Below are positions 32,487-40,474 of a stretch of 47,507 nt of DNA, one piece after another. Position 1 is the stretch's first letter; the number at the start of each line of letters is the position of its first letter. Location: assembly GCA_001603075.1 (NCBI GenBank), contig LVBB01000084.1:1-47507 (forward strand). The letters are read 5' to 3'. Origin of the DNA: Phycisphaerales bacterium Planc_01. GTDB lineage: Bacteria; Planctomycetota; Phycisphaerae; Sedimentisphaerales; Anaerobacaceae. The translations under genes were made by a program, and so were the position numbers. The notes beneath the pieces are model-generated. The model had not been told where the DNA came from. It saw nothing but the letters and a program-made list of their open reading frames with translations, and did no database searches.

Positions 32487-33500
32487 TCAGGCGACCGGGC
32501 CGTAGCGCGGGCCCAGGGTGGGGGCCAGCTCGTTGCCGAAGGCGAGCAGTTCCTGCCGCTCGGCGGCGGTCAGCGGCCTGTAGCGGCGGGCCAGTTCGAC
32601 GTTCTGAATCGCCTGCTCCATTGTGAACGGCCCTATGTTGGCGACGTGCACCCCGTCGAGGTCCAGCGCATAGGCCAGCGCCTTGGCCATCAACTCGGGC
32701 GGGGTGTTGCAGCCGACCCACGCCTTGCGGTGGTTGGGGAAGCCGCCCTTGATACCGGCATACACCTTCATCGCCACAACGCCGACGTTGCGCTTGCGGC
32801 ATTCGGGCAGCACCGTGCCTTCGAAGTCGTAGATGTTGCGGTCGGCGTAGTTCATCACCGCCATCAGCACGTCGATCTGATCCGTTTCGAGCATCTTGAC
32901 AAACCGCGGCGGCCTCTCGTGGCCCGAGACGCCGATGAAGCGCGTCTTGCCAGCCTCCTTCTGCTTGAGCAGGTATTCGAGGATGCCGTCCTTGGCCAGA
33001 ACCTTGTCGAGGTTCTTGTTGCCGATGTTGTGGATGTGCACGAGGTCCACGTGGTCGGTCTTGAGCGTCCGCAGGGATTCCTCGAACATCTTCTCGGCCT
33101 GCACGGCCGAGTCGGTCCAGCACTTGGTGACGAGGAACACCTTGTCGCGCCGCGTGGCGAGCACCTGGCCCAGGGCCTCCTCGGCGATGCCGTAGATGCG
33201 GGCGGCATCGACGTAGTTCACGCCGCGATCGATCACCTCGCTGAAGATCTTGACCGCCTCGCCCAGAGCGCCACGGGCCTCGCCGATGGGCGCGGTGCCC
33301 AGGCCCAGGATCGTGACCTTCGCCCCCGTGCGGCCGAGCACCCGCGTGGGCAACTCCGACCCGCCGGACGCCGCGCGCCCCCCTGCCGCCCCCACCGCCA
33401 GCGCCGCACCCGCCAGCGCCGTTTTGCGTAAGAACTCGCGACGACTATAATCTTCCCGCACGGAGACGCCGTGCCTGCTATGCGATGAATGGTCTGCCAT
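32487..33500 (-). CDS. Tat-exported aldo/keto reductase
   Basis: The N-terminus has a Tat signal (SRREFLRKTALAGAALAVGAAGG). The AKR barrel follows with the tetrad residues: Asp and Tyr in YVDAARIYG, Lys in FLVTKCW and His in LVHIHNIG. There are 337 residues from the ATG at 33500. Export of an AKR implies that the NADP cofactor is inserted in the cytoplasm before transport. The C-terminal Cys cluster of some periplasmic AKRs is absent. Substrate unknown; oxidised sugars are plausible given the neighbours. Confidence 0.9.
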   Translation of the reverse strand: MADHSSHSRHGVSVREDYSRREFLRKTALAGAALAVGAAGGRAASGGSELPTRVLGRTGAKVTILGLGTAPIGEARGALGEAVKIFSEVIDRGVNYVDAARIYGIAEEALGQVLATRRDKVFLVTKCWTDSAVQAEKMFEESLRTLKTDHVDLVHIHNIGNKNLDKVLAKDGILEYLLKQKEAGKTRFIGVSGHERPPRFVKMLETDQIDVLMAVMNYADRNIYDFEGTVLPECRKRNVGVVAMKVYAGIKGGFPNHRKAWVGCNTPPELMAKALAYALDLDGVHVANIGPFTMEQAIQNVELARRYRPLTAAERQELLAFGNELAPTLGPRYGPVA

Positions 33501-33668
33501 GGTCCACGGCCCCCTTTCTGGCTGTACTCTCGTCGCGCCAAACGCCCTGCCCGATTCGCACCCGCCCCTCGCCGACCTCAACCACCCTACCGCCGCGCAG
33601 CCCATTTGTCCAGACTCATCCGCCGTGGCCCCCACCAGAACGCAGCAGACCGCCGCTCCTTTAGAACG

Positions 33669-34379
33669 TCAACCCACGAACCAACAGTAGACCCCGTCGG
33701 ACCAACGGAACCAGTCGCTGTCGGCCAAGTTCTCATCGAGCTTTGGATCGGGAACTGAGCCGGGCGGACCGATGACGATATACCAGTGGAGAAAGCCGCC
33801 ACCATACCGCAGGAGAACGCCCTCCTGCCCATCCCGAAAGACCCGTTCGATGAACACACGTCCCGGTCGCAGCCGCCGCACCTGCTTCGACCAGGATGAT
33901 CGAGGCACGTCCCACTGCGTGAACGTCTCCTCGATCGAGGACCGCCCATTCTCGCCGTCGCGAGGCTGAGCGACCACCTCGACGGCCCACGATTGCAGCC
34001 GGCCCTGTCCACCGGTCATAGCCACGAGGCCTCGCATACGCAGGTTCAGCAGGCCGGTCCCGCCGGCCGGACCGATGGTCAGCACGTAGAGCAGCACGAT
34101 GATGCCGGCCAGGGCAGCGAGATTCTGCCACAGTCGAGGCGGCCTGCGATTGGCCTTGTGCCGAAGACCCAGGAGCACCGCGAGCCCGCCCAGAGGCAAT
34201 ATGACACCCGTGATCAGAATAAGGAAGCAGCAACTGGGATACCCCGTGATAACGGCGCCAGCGGTGCATGCAACCGCCACAATGAGCGCGAGCAAACCAC
34301 TCCTCAATGAATCCGGCGATCTTCCGATCCGATTGCCAGCACCGCCCTCTGTCGCTTGCTGTTTCTCCGCCTCGGCCAT
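33669..34379 (-). CDS. Hypothetical membrane protein
   Basis: The 236-residue product has an N-terminal hydrophilic stretch, three hydrophobic segments (LLALIVAVACTAGAVI, FLILITGVILPLGGLAVLL, LAALAGIIVLLYVLTIGP) and a soluble C-terminal domain of about 110 residues with many Trp (SWSKQVRRLRPGRVFIERVF, LHWYIVIGPP, WFRWSDGVYCWFVG). No family is recognised. The ATG at 34379 is preceded by AGGAGA with good spacing. It lies between the thioesterase and aldo/keto reductase genes on the same strand, with gaps above 140 bases. Confidence 0.75.
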   Translation of the reverse strand: MAEAEKQQATEGGAGNRIGRSPDSLRSGLLALIVAVACTAGAVITGYPSCCFLILITGVILPLGGLAVLLGLRHKANRRPPRLWQNLAALAGIIVLLYVLTIGPAGGTGLLNLRMRGLVAMTGGQGRLQSWAVEVVAQPRDGENGRSSIEETFTQWDVPRSSWSKQVRRLRPGRVFIERVFRDGQEGVLLRYGGGFLHWYIVIGPPGSVPDPKLDENLADSDWFRWSDGVYCWFVG

Positions 34380-34528
34380 GCCCGCTCTCCTGCGATTCGC
34401 ACGCACCCATCCGACGAGCACCATCGCCCGTCTGCACCACGGCGATTGTACACGAATACCCGACAAGGACGCAACCGCACACAGCCAACTGCGAGAGTCG
34501 CGCGCTGTCGAGAGACAGGATGCACCGT

Positions 34529-34951
34529 CTAAGGGTGCGGCGGGTCGGGCAGGATTTCGAAGGCGGCGGTGACGGGTTCGGGGATGGTGCGGGGCCGGCC
34601 GGTGGCGTGGTCGACGAAGACCCAGTCGGTCTCGCCCTGGGCGAGGGTGACATTGTCGGACGTTCGGACGAACCTGTAGCGGCGCAGCGAGCGGACCTTG
34701 CGAAAGCTCGCCACCCAGGTCGAGGCCTCGATCTCGTCGCCGGCGAAGGCGGGACTGAGGTACTCGATCTTGTGCGACCGCGCGACCCACGTGGCGCCGA
34801 TCCGCTGCGTCAGATCGGTGCACCCGGCGGCGTCGGCATGGCGCACGGCCATGTCCTGCATCCACTGCACGTACACCACGTTGTTGACGTGCCCGTTGGT
34901 GTCGATAGCCTCGGGGCCCACGGTGAATCGGTATCGATAGATCGCCTGCAT
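34529..34951 (-). CDS. Acyl-CoA thioesterase, 4HBT hotdog family
   Basis: The 140-residue hotdog protein has the catalytic region VGPEAIDTNGHVNNVVYVQW (Asp, His and Asn typical of YbgC/FadM-like thioesterases), then YLSPAFAGDEIEASTWV and QGETDWVFVD. It hydrolyses acyl-CoA or related thioesters in the cytoplasm. AAGGA lies nine bases upstream of the start. Confidence 0.92.
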   Translation of the reverse strand: MQAIYRYRFTVGPEAIDTNGHVNNVVYVQWMQDMAVRHADAAGCTDLTQRIGATWVARSHKIEYLSPAFAGDEIEASTWVASFRKVRSLRRYRFVRTSDNVTLAQGETDWVFVDHATGRPRTIPEPVTAAFEILPDPPHP

Positions 34952-35060
34952 TCCGAGTCCTTCTTGGCCGGCATTCCGAGCGGCGATGCCAGCCTAACAC
35001 ACCCGACGTCGCGCGGCAATCGCCGGTTCCGTGCCGCTCCTCCCGAACGACCTCGGCGGA

Positions 35061-35090
35061 TTGGCTTTGCACGCGATTGATTCGTATACT
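35061..35090 (+). promoter_or_regulatory. Candidate promoter of the coiled-coil/basic-tail gene
   Basis: TTGGCT (35061-35066) and TATACT (35085-35090) are 18 bases apart, 95 bases upstream of the ATG at 35185. The -10 region runs into a second AT-rich box (TATATA). Confidence 0.4.
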
Positions 35091-35184
35091 ATATATGGGC
35101 GGTCAGGAGATGCTGCAGCCTGTGTCAGTACAGCGAAGGGACGCGCCGCTGTGACGACGATGCAATCGAAGGAAGGGGAACACC

Positions 35185-35622
35185 ATGGACACAGAGGGAA
35201 TCATCGCCAGGTCCGGCCGGGCCTTCAAGTACATCCTCGACCCCAACGCCGATCTGATGTCCCCATCGCAGGCCGCTCGGCTCGCCGAGGCGGAACGCCA
35301 ACGCGATGAGCTCAAGGGCAAGCTCGATGCAAGCGAGAAGGCCTGCCGCGAGAAGGACGCGCTGATCGCACAGCTCCGCGAGCAACTGGCGGCCAAGGCC
35401 GAGCAGGCCCCGTCAACCCCGGCTGCGAAGCCCTCATCGCCTCGTCGACGCAGGAACGCCAAGAAGACATCGCCACAGGCCAAAACCACCGACACACCCG
35501 ATGCGCCCGCCAAACCCGCGCGAACCCGCAAGAGGAGCCGCCCGCGCAAGTCCGGGCCGAACACGCGGCGGCCCCAGACCCAGGACCGGCCCAAAGGTCC
35601 CGAAGATAGCCCCAAGGCCTGA
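35185..35622 (+). CDS. Small protein with a coiled coil and a Lys/Arg/Pro-rich tail
   Basis: The 145-residue product is acidic and helical at residues about 25-72 (LAEAERQRDELKGKLDASEK and EKDALIAQLREQLAA, a coiled coil). The second half is a disordered, strongly basic tail rich in Lys, Arg, Pro, Ser and Thr (SPRRRRNAKKTS, TRKRSRPRKS). Such tails resemble eukaryotic H1-like and other DNA- or RNA-binding proteins of bacteria; binding is inferred only from composition. The N-terminal AFKYILDPNADLMSPSQAAR is not recognised. The Shine-Dalgarno is GAAGGGGAA. Confidence 0.75.
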   Translation: MDTEGIIARSGRAFKYILDPNADLMSPSQAARLAEAERQRDELKGKLDASEKACREKDALIAQLREQLAAKAEQAPSTPAAKPSSPRRRRNAKKTSPQAKTTDTPDAPAKPARTRKRSRPRKSGPNTRRPQTQDRPKGPEDSPKA

Positions 35623-35873
35623 TCCCACCGCATCGACCGTCCCATTCCCATTTGCCTGACGGCGGCATGTCCCCGCAGAGTAACTCTGACCGCATAGACC
35701 GCAGATTCTCCCTTGCCGCATCCGGCCAGGCGGGCTATCATGGCCGTCAGCTTCGAGGGGCCATCCTGACGAGGCCGACGGGGTCCGATCCTTTATGGGA
35801 CACCGCACCGCTCGCCCGATCGCCACGCTTCGAGGCAGGAAACAATCCGTGCCAGTAATGGGAAGGGACCAAC

Positions 35874-37187
35874 ATGAAGAGCGTGACAACGAAAGCCCGT
35901 ACCCGCCTGCCCAACGAGACCATCGGCCCGGGTCGGCGGCAATTCCTCAAGACGGCGATGAAGGCCGGCGCCCTGCTGGCCCTGCCGCAGGTGATCCCCG
36001 GCAGCGCGCTGGGCAAGGCCGGCAGCGTCGCGCCCAGCGAGCGCATCATCCTGGGCGCCATCGGCATCGGCGGTCGCGGCCGCTATGTCCTTAGCTGCTT
36101 CCTGCAGGACCCCGACCTGCACTGCGTGGCCGTCTGCGACGTGCGCGGTGACAACCGCCAGCGGGCCAAGGCAATGGTGGACGACCGCTACGGCAATCAG
36201 GATTGCGCCACGTATATCGATCTGCGAGAGATCCTGGCCCGCCGCGACATCGACGCGGTGCTGATCGCCACCGGCCCCAACTGGCACGCGACCGCCTCGA
36301 TCATGGCGGCCCGGGCCGGCAAGGACGTCTACTGCGAAAAGCCCTGCACGAAGAACATCGCGCAGAGCCTGGCGCTGGCGGACGTCTTCCGGCGCACCGG
36401 CCGCGTTTTCCAGGCGGGAACGCAGCGCCGCAGCCTGCCCAACTTCGCCTATGCGGTCGAGCTGGCCCACAGCGGACGGCTCGGCCAGCTTCAGACCCTT
36501 CACGCCCACCCCGGCGGACTGGGGACCTCGATGAGCGGCTGGCTGCCGACCGAGCCCGCCCCGGCCCGCGACCAGGCGGACTGGGACCTGTACCTCGGGC
36601 CGGCCGCATGGCGACCCTACAACCGACGGCTCCTCGATGGCTTCAACTTCGAAAAAGGCGGGGGTATGACCGGCGGCGGATGCCTCGAATGGGGTTCGCA
36701 CTGCGTGGACCTGTGCCAGTGGGCCAACCAGGCCGACGACACAGCCCCCATCGAGTACGAGCCGGTCAACGGCCAGTTGCACGCCCGCTACGCCAACGGC
36801 GTCAAGCTCGTGATGCGCAACGACGGCTGGCTGCCGCTGGGCTCGTGCCCGGTCCGGTTCGAAGGCACCACCGGCTGGGTGGAGACCGGCGACGACGCCG
36901 AGTTCGGCGCCAGCTCGCCCGACCTTCTGACACGCCGCGGCGCCAAGATCCCCGGCTATCCGGCCGACTTCCACGTGCGCGACTTCGTCGATTGCGTCAG
37001 GACGCGGGCCCAGACCCGGGCCAACGCCGACTGCGCCTGCTGGGCCCATATCGCCTGCCACGCCGCCAATATCGCACTCTATCTCAATCGCAAGGTCACG
37101 TTCGACCCGAAGACGTGCGAATTCGTCGGCGACGAGCAGGCCAACCGGCTGCGCTCCGAGGCGTTGCGCGAACCGTGGCGGATCTGA
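35874..37187 (+). CDS. Tat-exported Gfo/Idh/MocA family oxidoreductase
   Basis: The N-terminal Tat signal is GRRQFLKTAMKAGALLALP (twin Arg 21-22). The Rossmann NAD(P) site follows at GAIGIGGRGRYVL, and the catalytic Lys in the EKP motif (VYCEKPCTKN). The C-terminal GFO domain continues to WRI (437 residues). In Planctomycetota and Bacteroidota this exported type is common and some act as 3-dehydrogenases of sugars with a bound cofactor. GGGAAGGGACC precedes the start. The HEAT-repeat gene begins 45 bases after the stop, so co-transcription is likely. Confidence 0.92.
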   Translation: MKSVTTKARTRLPNETIGPGRRQFLKTAMKAGALLALPQVIPGSALGKAGSVAPSERIILGAIGIGGRGRYVLSCFLQDPDLHCVAVCDVRGDNRQRAKAMVDDRYGNQDCATYIDLREILARRDIDAVLIATGPNWHATASIMAARAGKDVYCEKPCTKNIAQSLALADVFRRTGRVFQAGTQRRSLPNFAYAVELAHSGRLGQLQTLHAHPGGLGTSMSGWLPTEPAPARDQADWDLYLGPAAWRPYNRRLLDGFNFEKGGGMTGGGCLEWGSHCVDLCQWANQADDTAPIEYEPVNGQLHARYANGVKLVMRNDGWLPLGSCPVRFEGTTGWVETGDDAEFGASSPDLLTRRGAKIPGYPADFHVRDFVDCVRTRAQTRANADCACWAHIACHAANIALYLNRKVTFDPKTCEFVGDEQANRLRSEALREPWRI

Positions 37188-37232
37188 CGTCCGACCTTCT
37201 CCCGAGAGTCCACCTGAACTATGAGGATCATC

Positions 37233-39194
37233 ATGAACGTTTCGAAGAGATATGTCACGTGGTTCATTCTATTGGTCGTGACGGCCGTATCGGCCATGGC
37301 GATCGGCCAGGATCAGGCGGCAGCCGAGGCCAAGCAGCGAGAGCTGCTCGCCGTGCTGCAATCCAATGCGCCCAAGGCCGAGAAGGCCATCCCCTGCAAA
37401 CAACTGGCCATCTACGGCACCGCGGAGGCTGTGCCCACCCTGATGAGCCTGCTGGCCGACGAGGAACTGGCGTCGTGGGCGCGGATCGCGCTGGAAGCGA
37501 TCCCCGGCCCGGCCGCCGATGAGGCGTTGCGCGAGGCGATGGGCACGCTGCAGGGCCGACTGCTGGTCGGCACGATCAATTCGATCGGCGTCCGTCGCGA
37601 TGCACGGGCGGTCGATGGGCTCGTCCAGAAGCTCAACGACGCCGATGCCGACGTCGCATCGGCCGCCGCCGTGGCGCTGGGCCATATCGGCGGCGATCGG
37701 GCCGCTGCGGCCTTGACACAGGCCTTGGCTAAGGCCCCTGCCGCCGTTCGCTCGGCGGTGGCCGAAGGCGCCATCCTCTGCGCCGAGGGGTACATGGCGC
37801 AGGGCAAGGCCGCCGAGGCCGTCAAGCTCTACGACGCCGTTCGCGGCGCCGATCTGCCCGACCAGCGGCATCTCGAAGCAATTCGCGGCGCGATCCTCGC
37901 TCGCGGCTCCGGCGGCATCGGCCTTCTGACCGAGCAGCTTCGCTCGGACGACAAGGACCGGGTCGGCATCGGGCTGCGGACGGCGCGCGAGCTGCCGGGC
38001 CGCAACGTCACCGAGGCGCTGGTGGCCGAGATGGATCGGCTCAGTCCGCAGAAGCGATCCCTGCTGCTGCTGGCCCTTTCCGACCGCAAGGACGAAGCCG
38101 TGCGGCCGGCCGTCCTCAAGGCCGCCCAAGGAGGGCCGAACGCCCTGCGGATCACCGCCATCGGCATTCTGATCCGCCTGGGCGATGCCTCCTGCATTCC
38201 GACCCTGCTCCAGGCGGCCACCGAAGGCGATGTGGACCTGGGCCGCGCTGCACAGGAGACGCTGGTGCGTCTGCCCGGCAAGGATGTGGACGCCGACCTG
38301 GCCGCCCGTCTGCCGCAGGCCAGGGGCAAGCTGCGCCAAGTGCTGATCGAGCTGGCCAGCCAGCGGGAGATCCAGCAGAGCCTGCCGACGATCGTATCGA
38401 GCATGGAAGACGACGACCCCGCCGTCCGAGCGGCCGCCGTGCAGGCCGTCGGCGTCCTCGGCCGCGACCGCCAGCACGTCGCCGAGCTGACCCGACTCGT
38501 GCAGAAGACCGCCGCCTCATCCGAGCGGGCGGCCATCGAGAAGGCTCTGCTGGCCGTCACCGGCCGCGTCGGGGCCCCCGCCGTGTCATACCTGATGCCG
38601 TTGACCAAGAGCAGCGACCGCTCGCTCCAGATCACCGGCCTCCGCACGTTGGCTGTTGTCGGCGGCTCGGAGGCCCTGGACGCCGTCAAAGCCGCCATCG
38701 CAGGCGACGAAGGCGATGTCCAGGACGAGGCGGTGCGCATCCTCTCGACCTGGCCGAACCGCTGGCCCGACGACGCGGATGCGGGCGAGGCCCTGCTGCG
38801 TCTGACCCGCTCAGGCGGCAAGATGTCTCATCAGGTTCTTGCCCTTCGCGGCTACCTCCAGCATATCCGTGGCAACAAGGGCCTCAGCAACGATCAGAAG
38901 CTGGCCCGCATCGTGGAATTGCGGCCGCAGATCCAGCGGCCGGAGGAAGAGCGTCTGGCCATCGCCGTCTTGGGCGAGGCCCCGACCGCCGGGGCACTGG
39001 AACTGCTGACGACGCTGGCCCAGGACGCGGCGGTCGCCGAGGAGGCGTATTCGGCGATCGTCACCGTCGCCGCCGCCGACGTGCCGGGTCTGTCCGGGCC
39101 CCAGCGACGCCGGGCCCTGCAAACGGTCCTCGACAAATCCGCCAACAACGGAACCAAACGACGGGCGCAGGAGGCCCTGAAAAAGGTCCAATAG
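37233..39194 (+). CDS. HEAT-repeat protein, exported
   Basis: A signal peptide (VTWFILLVVTAVSAMAIGQ) precedes about 620 residues of paired helices in the HEAT/PBS-lyase style, roughly a dozen repeats (ADVASAAAVALGHIGGDRAA, ALRITAIGILIRLGDASCIP, PAVRAAAVQAVGVLGRDRQH, LQITGLRTLAVVGGSEALDA). Such solenoids bind other proteins; no catalytic site is seen. An upstream ATG at 37221 is possible, but GAGG is correctly spaced for 37233. It is downstream of the Gfo/Idh gene, so it may be a partner in the same envelope process. Confidence 0.88.
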   Translation: MNVSKRYVTWFILLVVTAVSAMAIGQDQAAAEAKQRELLAVLQSNAPKAEKAIPCKQLAIYGTAEAVPTLMSLLADEELASWARIALEAIPGPAADEALREAMGTLQGRLLVGTINSIGVRRDARAVDGLVQKLNDADADVASAAAVALGHIGGDRAAAALTQALAKAPAAVRSAVAEGAILCAEGYMAQGKAAEAVKLYDAVRGADLPDQRHLEAIRGAILARGSGGIGLLTEQLRSDDKDRVGIGLRTARELPGRNVTEALVAEMDRLSPQKRSLLLLALSDRKDEAVRPAVLKAAQGGPNALRITAIGILIRLGDASCIPTLLQAATEGDVDLGRAAQETLVRLPGKDVDADLAARLPQARGKLRQVLIELASQREIQQSLPTIVSSMEDDDPAVRAAAVQAVGVLGRDRQHVAELTRLVQKTAASSERAAIEKALLAVTGRVGAPAVSYLMPLTKSSDRSLQITGLRTLAVVGGSEALDAVKAAIAGDEGDVQDEAVRILSTWPNRWPDDADAGEALLRLTRSGGKMSHQVLALRGYLQHIRGNKGLSNDQKLARIVELRPQIQRPEEERLAIAVLGEAPTAGALELLTTLAQDAAVAEEAYSAIVTVAAADVPGLSGPQRRRALQTVLDKSANNGTKRRAQEALKKVQ

Positions 39195-39262
39195 CCTCAC
39201 CAGAAGCCGGAAACTCAACAGCCTTGTCGCGCACAATTTGCGTCGAATTGCAGCGAAAAAAT

Positions 39263-39292
39263 TTGACAGGATGGCAACGAGATCGCTATATT
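39263..39292 (+). promoter_or_regulatory. Promoter of tRNA-Asp
   Basis: A perfect TTGACA (39263-39268) and TATATT (39287-39292) are 18 bases apart in an AT-rich patch (GCGAAAAAATTTGACA), 16 bases before the tRNA. The predicted start is near 39299. Confidence 0.8.
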
Positions 39293-39308
39293 CTGTCTTC
39301 TATCGGTT

Positions 39309-39382
39309 GGGGCCGTAGCTCAATTGGTTAGAGCATCGGACTGTCGATCCGAAGGTTGAGGGTTCGAGCCCCTTCGGCCTCG
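39309..39382 (+). tRNA. tRNA-Asp (anticodon GTC)
   Basis: The 74-base cloverleaf folds fully: acceptor 39309-39315 with 39375-39381, D-stem GCTC/GAGC, anticodon stem TCGGA/TCCGA around CTGTCGA with anticodon GTC at 39343-39345, and T-stem GAGGG/CCCTT around TTCGAGC. The discriminator base is G, as expected for tRNA-Asp. CCA is not encoded. Confidence 0.97.
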
Positions 39383-39386
39383 ATCC

Positions 39387-39425
39387 AAGAACCGCGTTGG
39401 TGATATCGCCAACGCGGTTCTTTCT
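39387..39425 (+). terminator. Rho-independent terminator of tRNA-Asp
   Basis: AAGAACCGCGTTGG (39387-39400) pairs perfectly with CCAACGCGGTTCTT (39409-39422) over 14 bp, with an 8-base loop, and ends in TTTCTT. It begins four bases after the tRNA. Confidence 0.9.
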
Positions 39426-39652
39426 TGCGCCAGATAGCTCCCAATCACGTTTGCCGTGCCCGGAGCCCCCGTGCAGCCCCCTGCCCGAGCCGTCGGAGAT
39501 GCCGCGCCTGCGGTTTCCACCTGCATGAGCTGATCTCGGACTTCGCATCTGTGTCATACGCTTGCTGCCCAACGACCGAATGGCCACGTCATACCACCGG
39601 CGGCAGTTGGGAATAGGCAATCGTATGGTATGTTTTGATGGGGGACTGTACG

Positions 39653-39763
39653 ATGATCAGTCGCACGGAACTGATGATTATGCTCGCGATCCTCGCCGTG
39701 GGGACAGCGATCATCCTGCTGATGCTGGCGTCCGGCTGCATCAGCAGTGCGCCGGCACCGTAG
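39653..39763 (+). CDS. Tiny putative lipopeptide (36 residues)
   Basis: The frame from ATG at 39653 to TAG at 39763 encodes 36 residues: MISRTELMIMLAILAVGTAI then ILLMLASGCISSAPAP. A single hydrophobic helix ends in a lipobox-like LASGC, followed by only eight residues, similar in layout to entericidin-like lipopeptides. GGGGGA lies 8-13 bases before the start, and a -10-like TATGTT (39629-39634) with TTGGGA (39607-39612) lies upstream. Too short for certainty, but the lipobox and its place before two small genes with similar upstream regions support it. Confidence 0.45.
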   Translation: MISRTELMIMLAILAVGTAIILLMLASGCISSAPAP

Positions 39764-39829
39764 TCCGTGCACCGCACCAATTCACGGCCCCCTCGCACCG
39801 CTCCGGCTCGCTCATCCGCTGCCCTTGGT

Positions 39830-39858
39830 TTGGCCGTTGGCAGACGATTTCGTATGGT
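39830..39858 (+). promoter_or_regulatory. Promoter of the first tandem small gene
   Basis: TTGGCC (39830-39835) and TATGGT (39853-39858) are 17 bases apart, 16 bases upstream of the ATG at 39875. The same -10 (TATGGTTT) and the GCCCTTG block recur before the second copy. Confidence 0.45.
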
Positions 39859-39874
39859 TTGCCTGGAGGTGGTT

Positions 39875-40084
39875 ATGAAGATCTTCTGGCTGCACCGTAA
39901 CGGCAATCTCTACGCGCTGAAGCACGACACGTTCGGCCACATCGTCGGCGTCGCCGGCCCGCTGGACTGGGACAACCTGCACGATGCCGACGATCCGGAG
40001 TACCACAGCGAACTGGTCCTCTGGGCCGAGGGCGAAATTGAGCGGCGCGCCATGCAGCGCATGCGTGCGACCCTCATCTGTTAG
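39875..40084 (+). CDS. Small protein of an unrecognised family, tandem copy 1
   Basis: The 69-residue protein begins MKIFWLHRNGNLYALKHDTF and continues GHIVGVAGPLDWDNL. It aligns with the product at 40229-40456; by eye 24 of the first 55 aligned residues are identical, including FW-H-NG-YA, D-FG-I-G-AGP-D-D-L. GGAGG lies seven bases before the ATG. The C-terminal part is helical and charged (SELVLWAEGEIERRAMQRMR). I do not recognise the family. No signal peptide. The pattern of short strands at the N-terminus and a helix at the C-terminus suggests a small alpha/beta domain. Confidence 0.75.
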   Translation: MKIFWLHRNGNLYALKHDTFGHIVGVAGPLDWDNLHDADDPEYHSELVLWAEGEIERRAMQRMRATLIC

Positions 40085-40184
40085 CCCCACCGAGCCTCCC
40101 GCCCGATCCGCTCTCGATCCCGATGCTGTCCACGCGGGCGCACCCGCCCGTTTCATGGGACACGCGGCCGCCCTCCGCAGGCCC

Positions 40185-40213
40185 TTGCCCGAACGCCGTT
40201 CGTTTTCTATGGT
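40185..40213 (+). promoter_or_regulatory. Promoter of the second tandem small gene
   Basis: TTGCCC (40185-40190) and TATGGT (40208-40213) are 17 bases apart, 15 bases upstream of the ATG at 40229. The arrangement closely mirrors the one before copy 1, so promoter and gene seem to have been duplicated together. Confidence 0.45.
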
Positions 40214-40228
40214 TTATCGGGGTGTCCT

Positions 40229-40456
40229 ATGAAAGACTTCTGGCAACACGACAACGGCAAGGTTTACGCGGTGCGAAGCGACAGTTTCGGCAGGATCACT
40301 GGCGCGGCCGGGCCGTTTGACCCCGATGACCTGGGCAGCCTGGAAGAGTTCCACTACGGGCCCGCCATCGTCGATTGGGTCAAGAAGGCCATCGCCGAAC
40401 ACAAGTGTCACCGGATCAGCGTCGCGCCGATCAAGCGCGCCATATCGCAGCTCTGA
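40229..40456 (+). CDS. Small protein of the same unrecognised family, tandem copy 2
   Basis: The 75-residue protein begins MKDFWQHDNGKVYAVRSDSF and continues GRITGAAGPFDPDDLG, then a helix (GPAIVDWVKKAIAEHK) and a basic end (APIKRAISQL). It is a paralog of the product at 39875-40084. No Shine-Dalgarno as good as that of copy 1 (GGGGTGTCCT). A transposase remnant follows within about 20 bases, which marks the edge of a rearranged stretch. Function unknown. Confidence 0.75.
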   Translation: MKDFWQHDNGKVYAVRSDSFGRITGAAGPFDPDDLGSLEEFHYGPAIVDWVKKAIAEHKCHRISVAPIKRAISQL

Positions 40457-40474
40457 TCCGCAGACGCAACGGGC

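Noticed and set aside
39300-39620. A 106-residue minus-strand reading frame ending in residues such as GLEPSTFGSTVRCSNQLSYG
   Set aside because: It is the antisense of tRNA-Asp. This peptide is a well-known annotation artefact of tRNA reverse strands.
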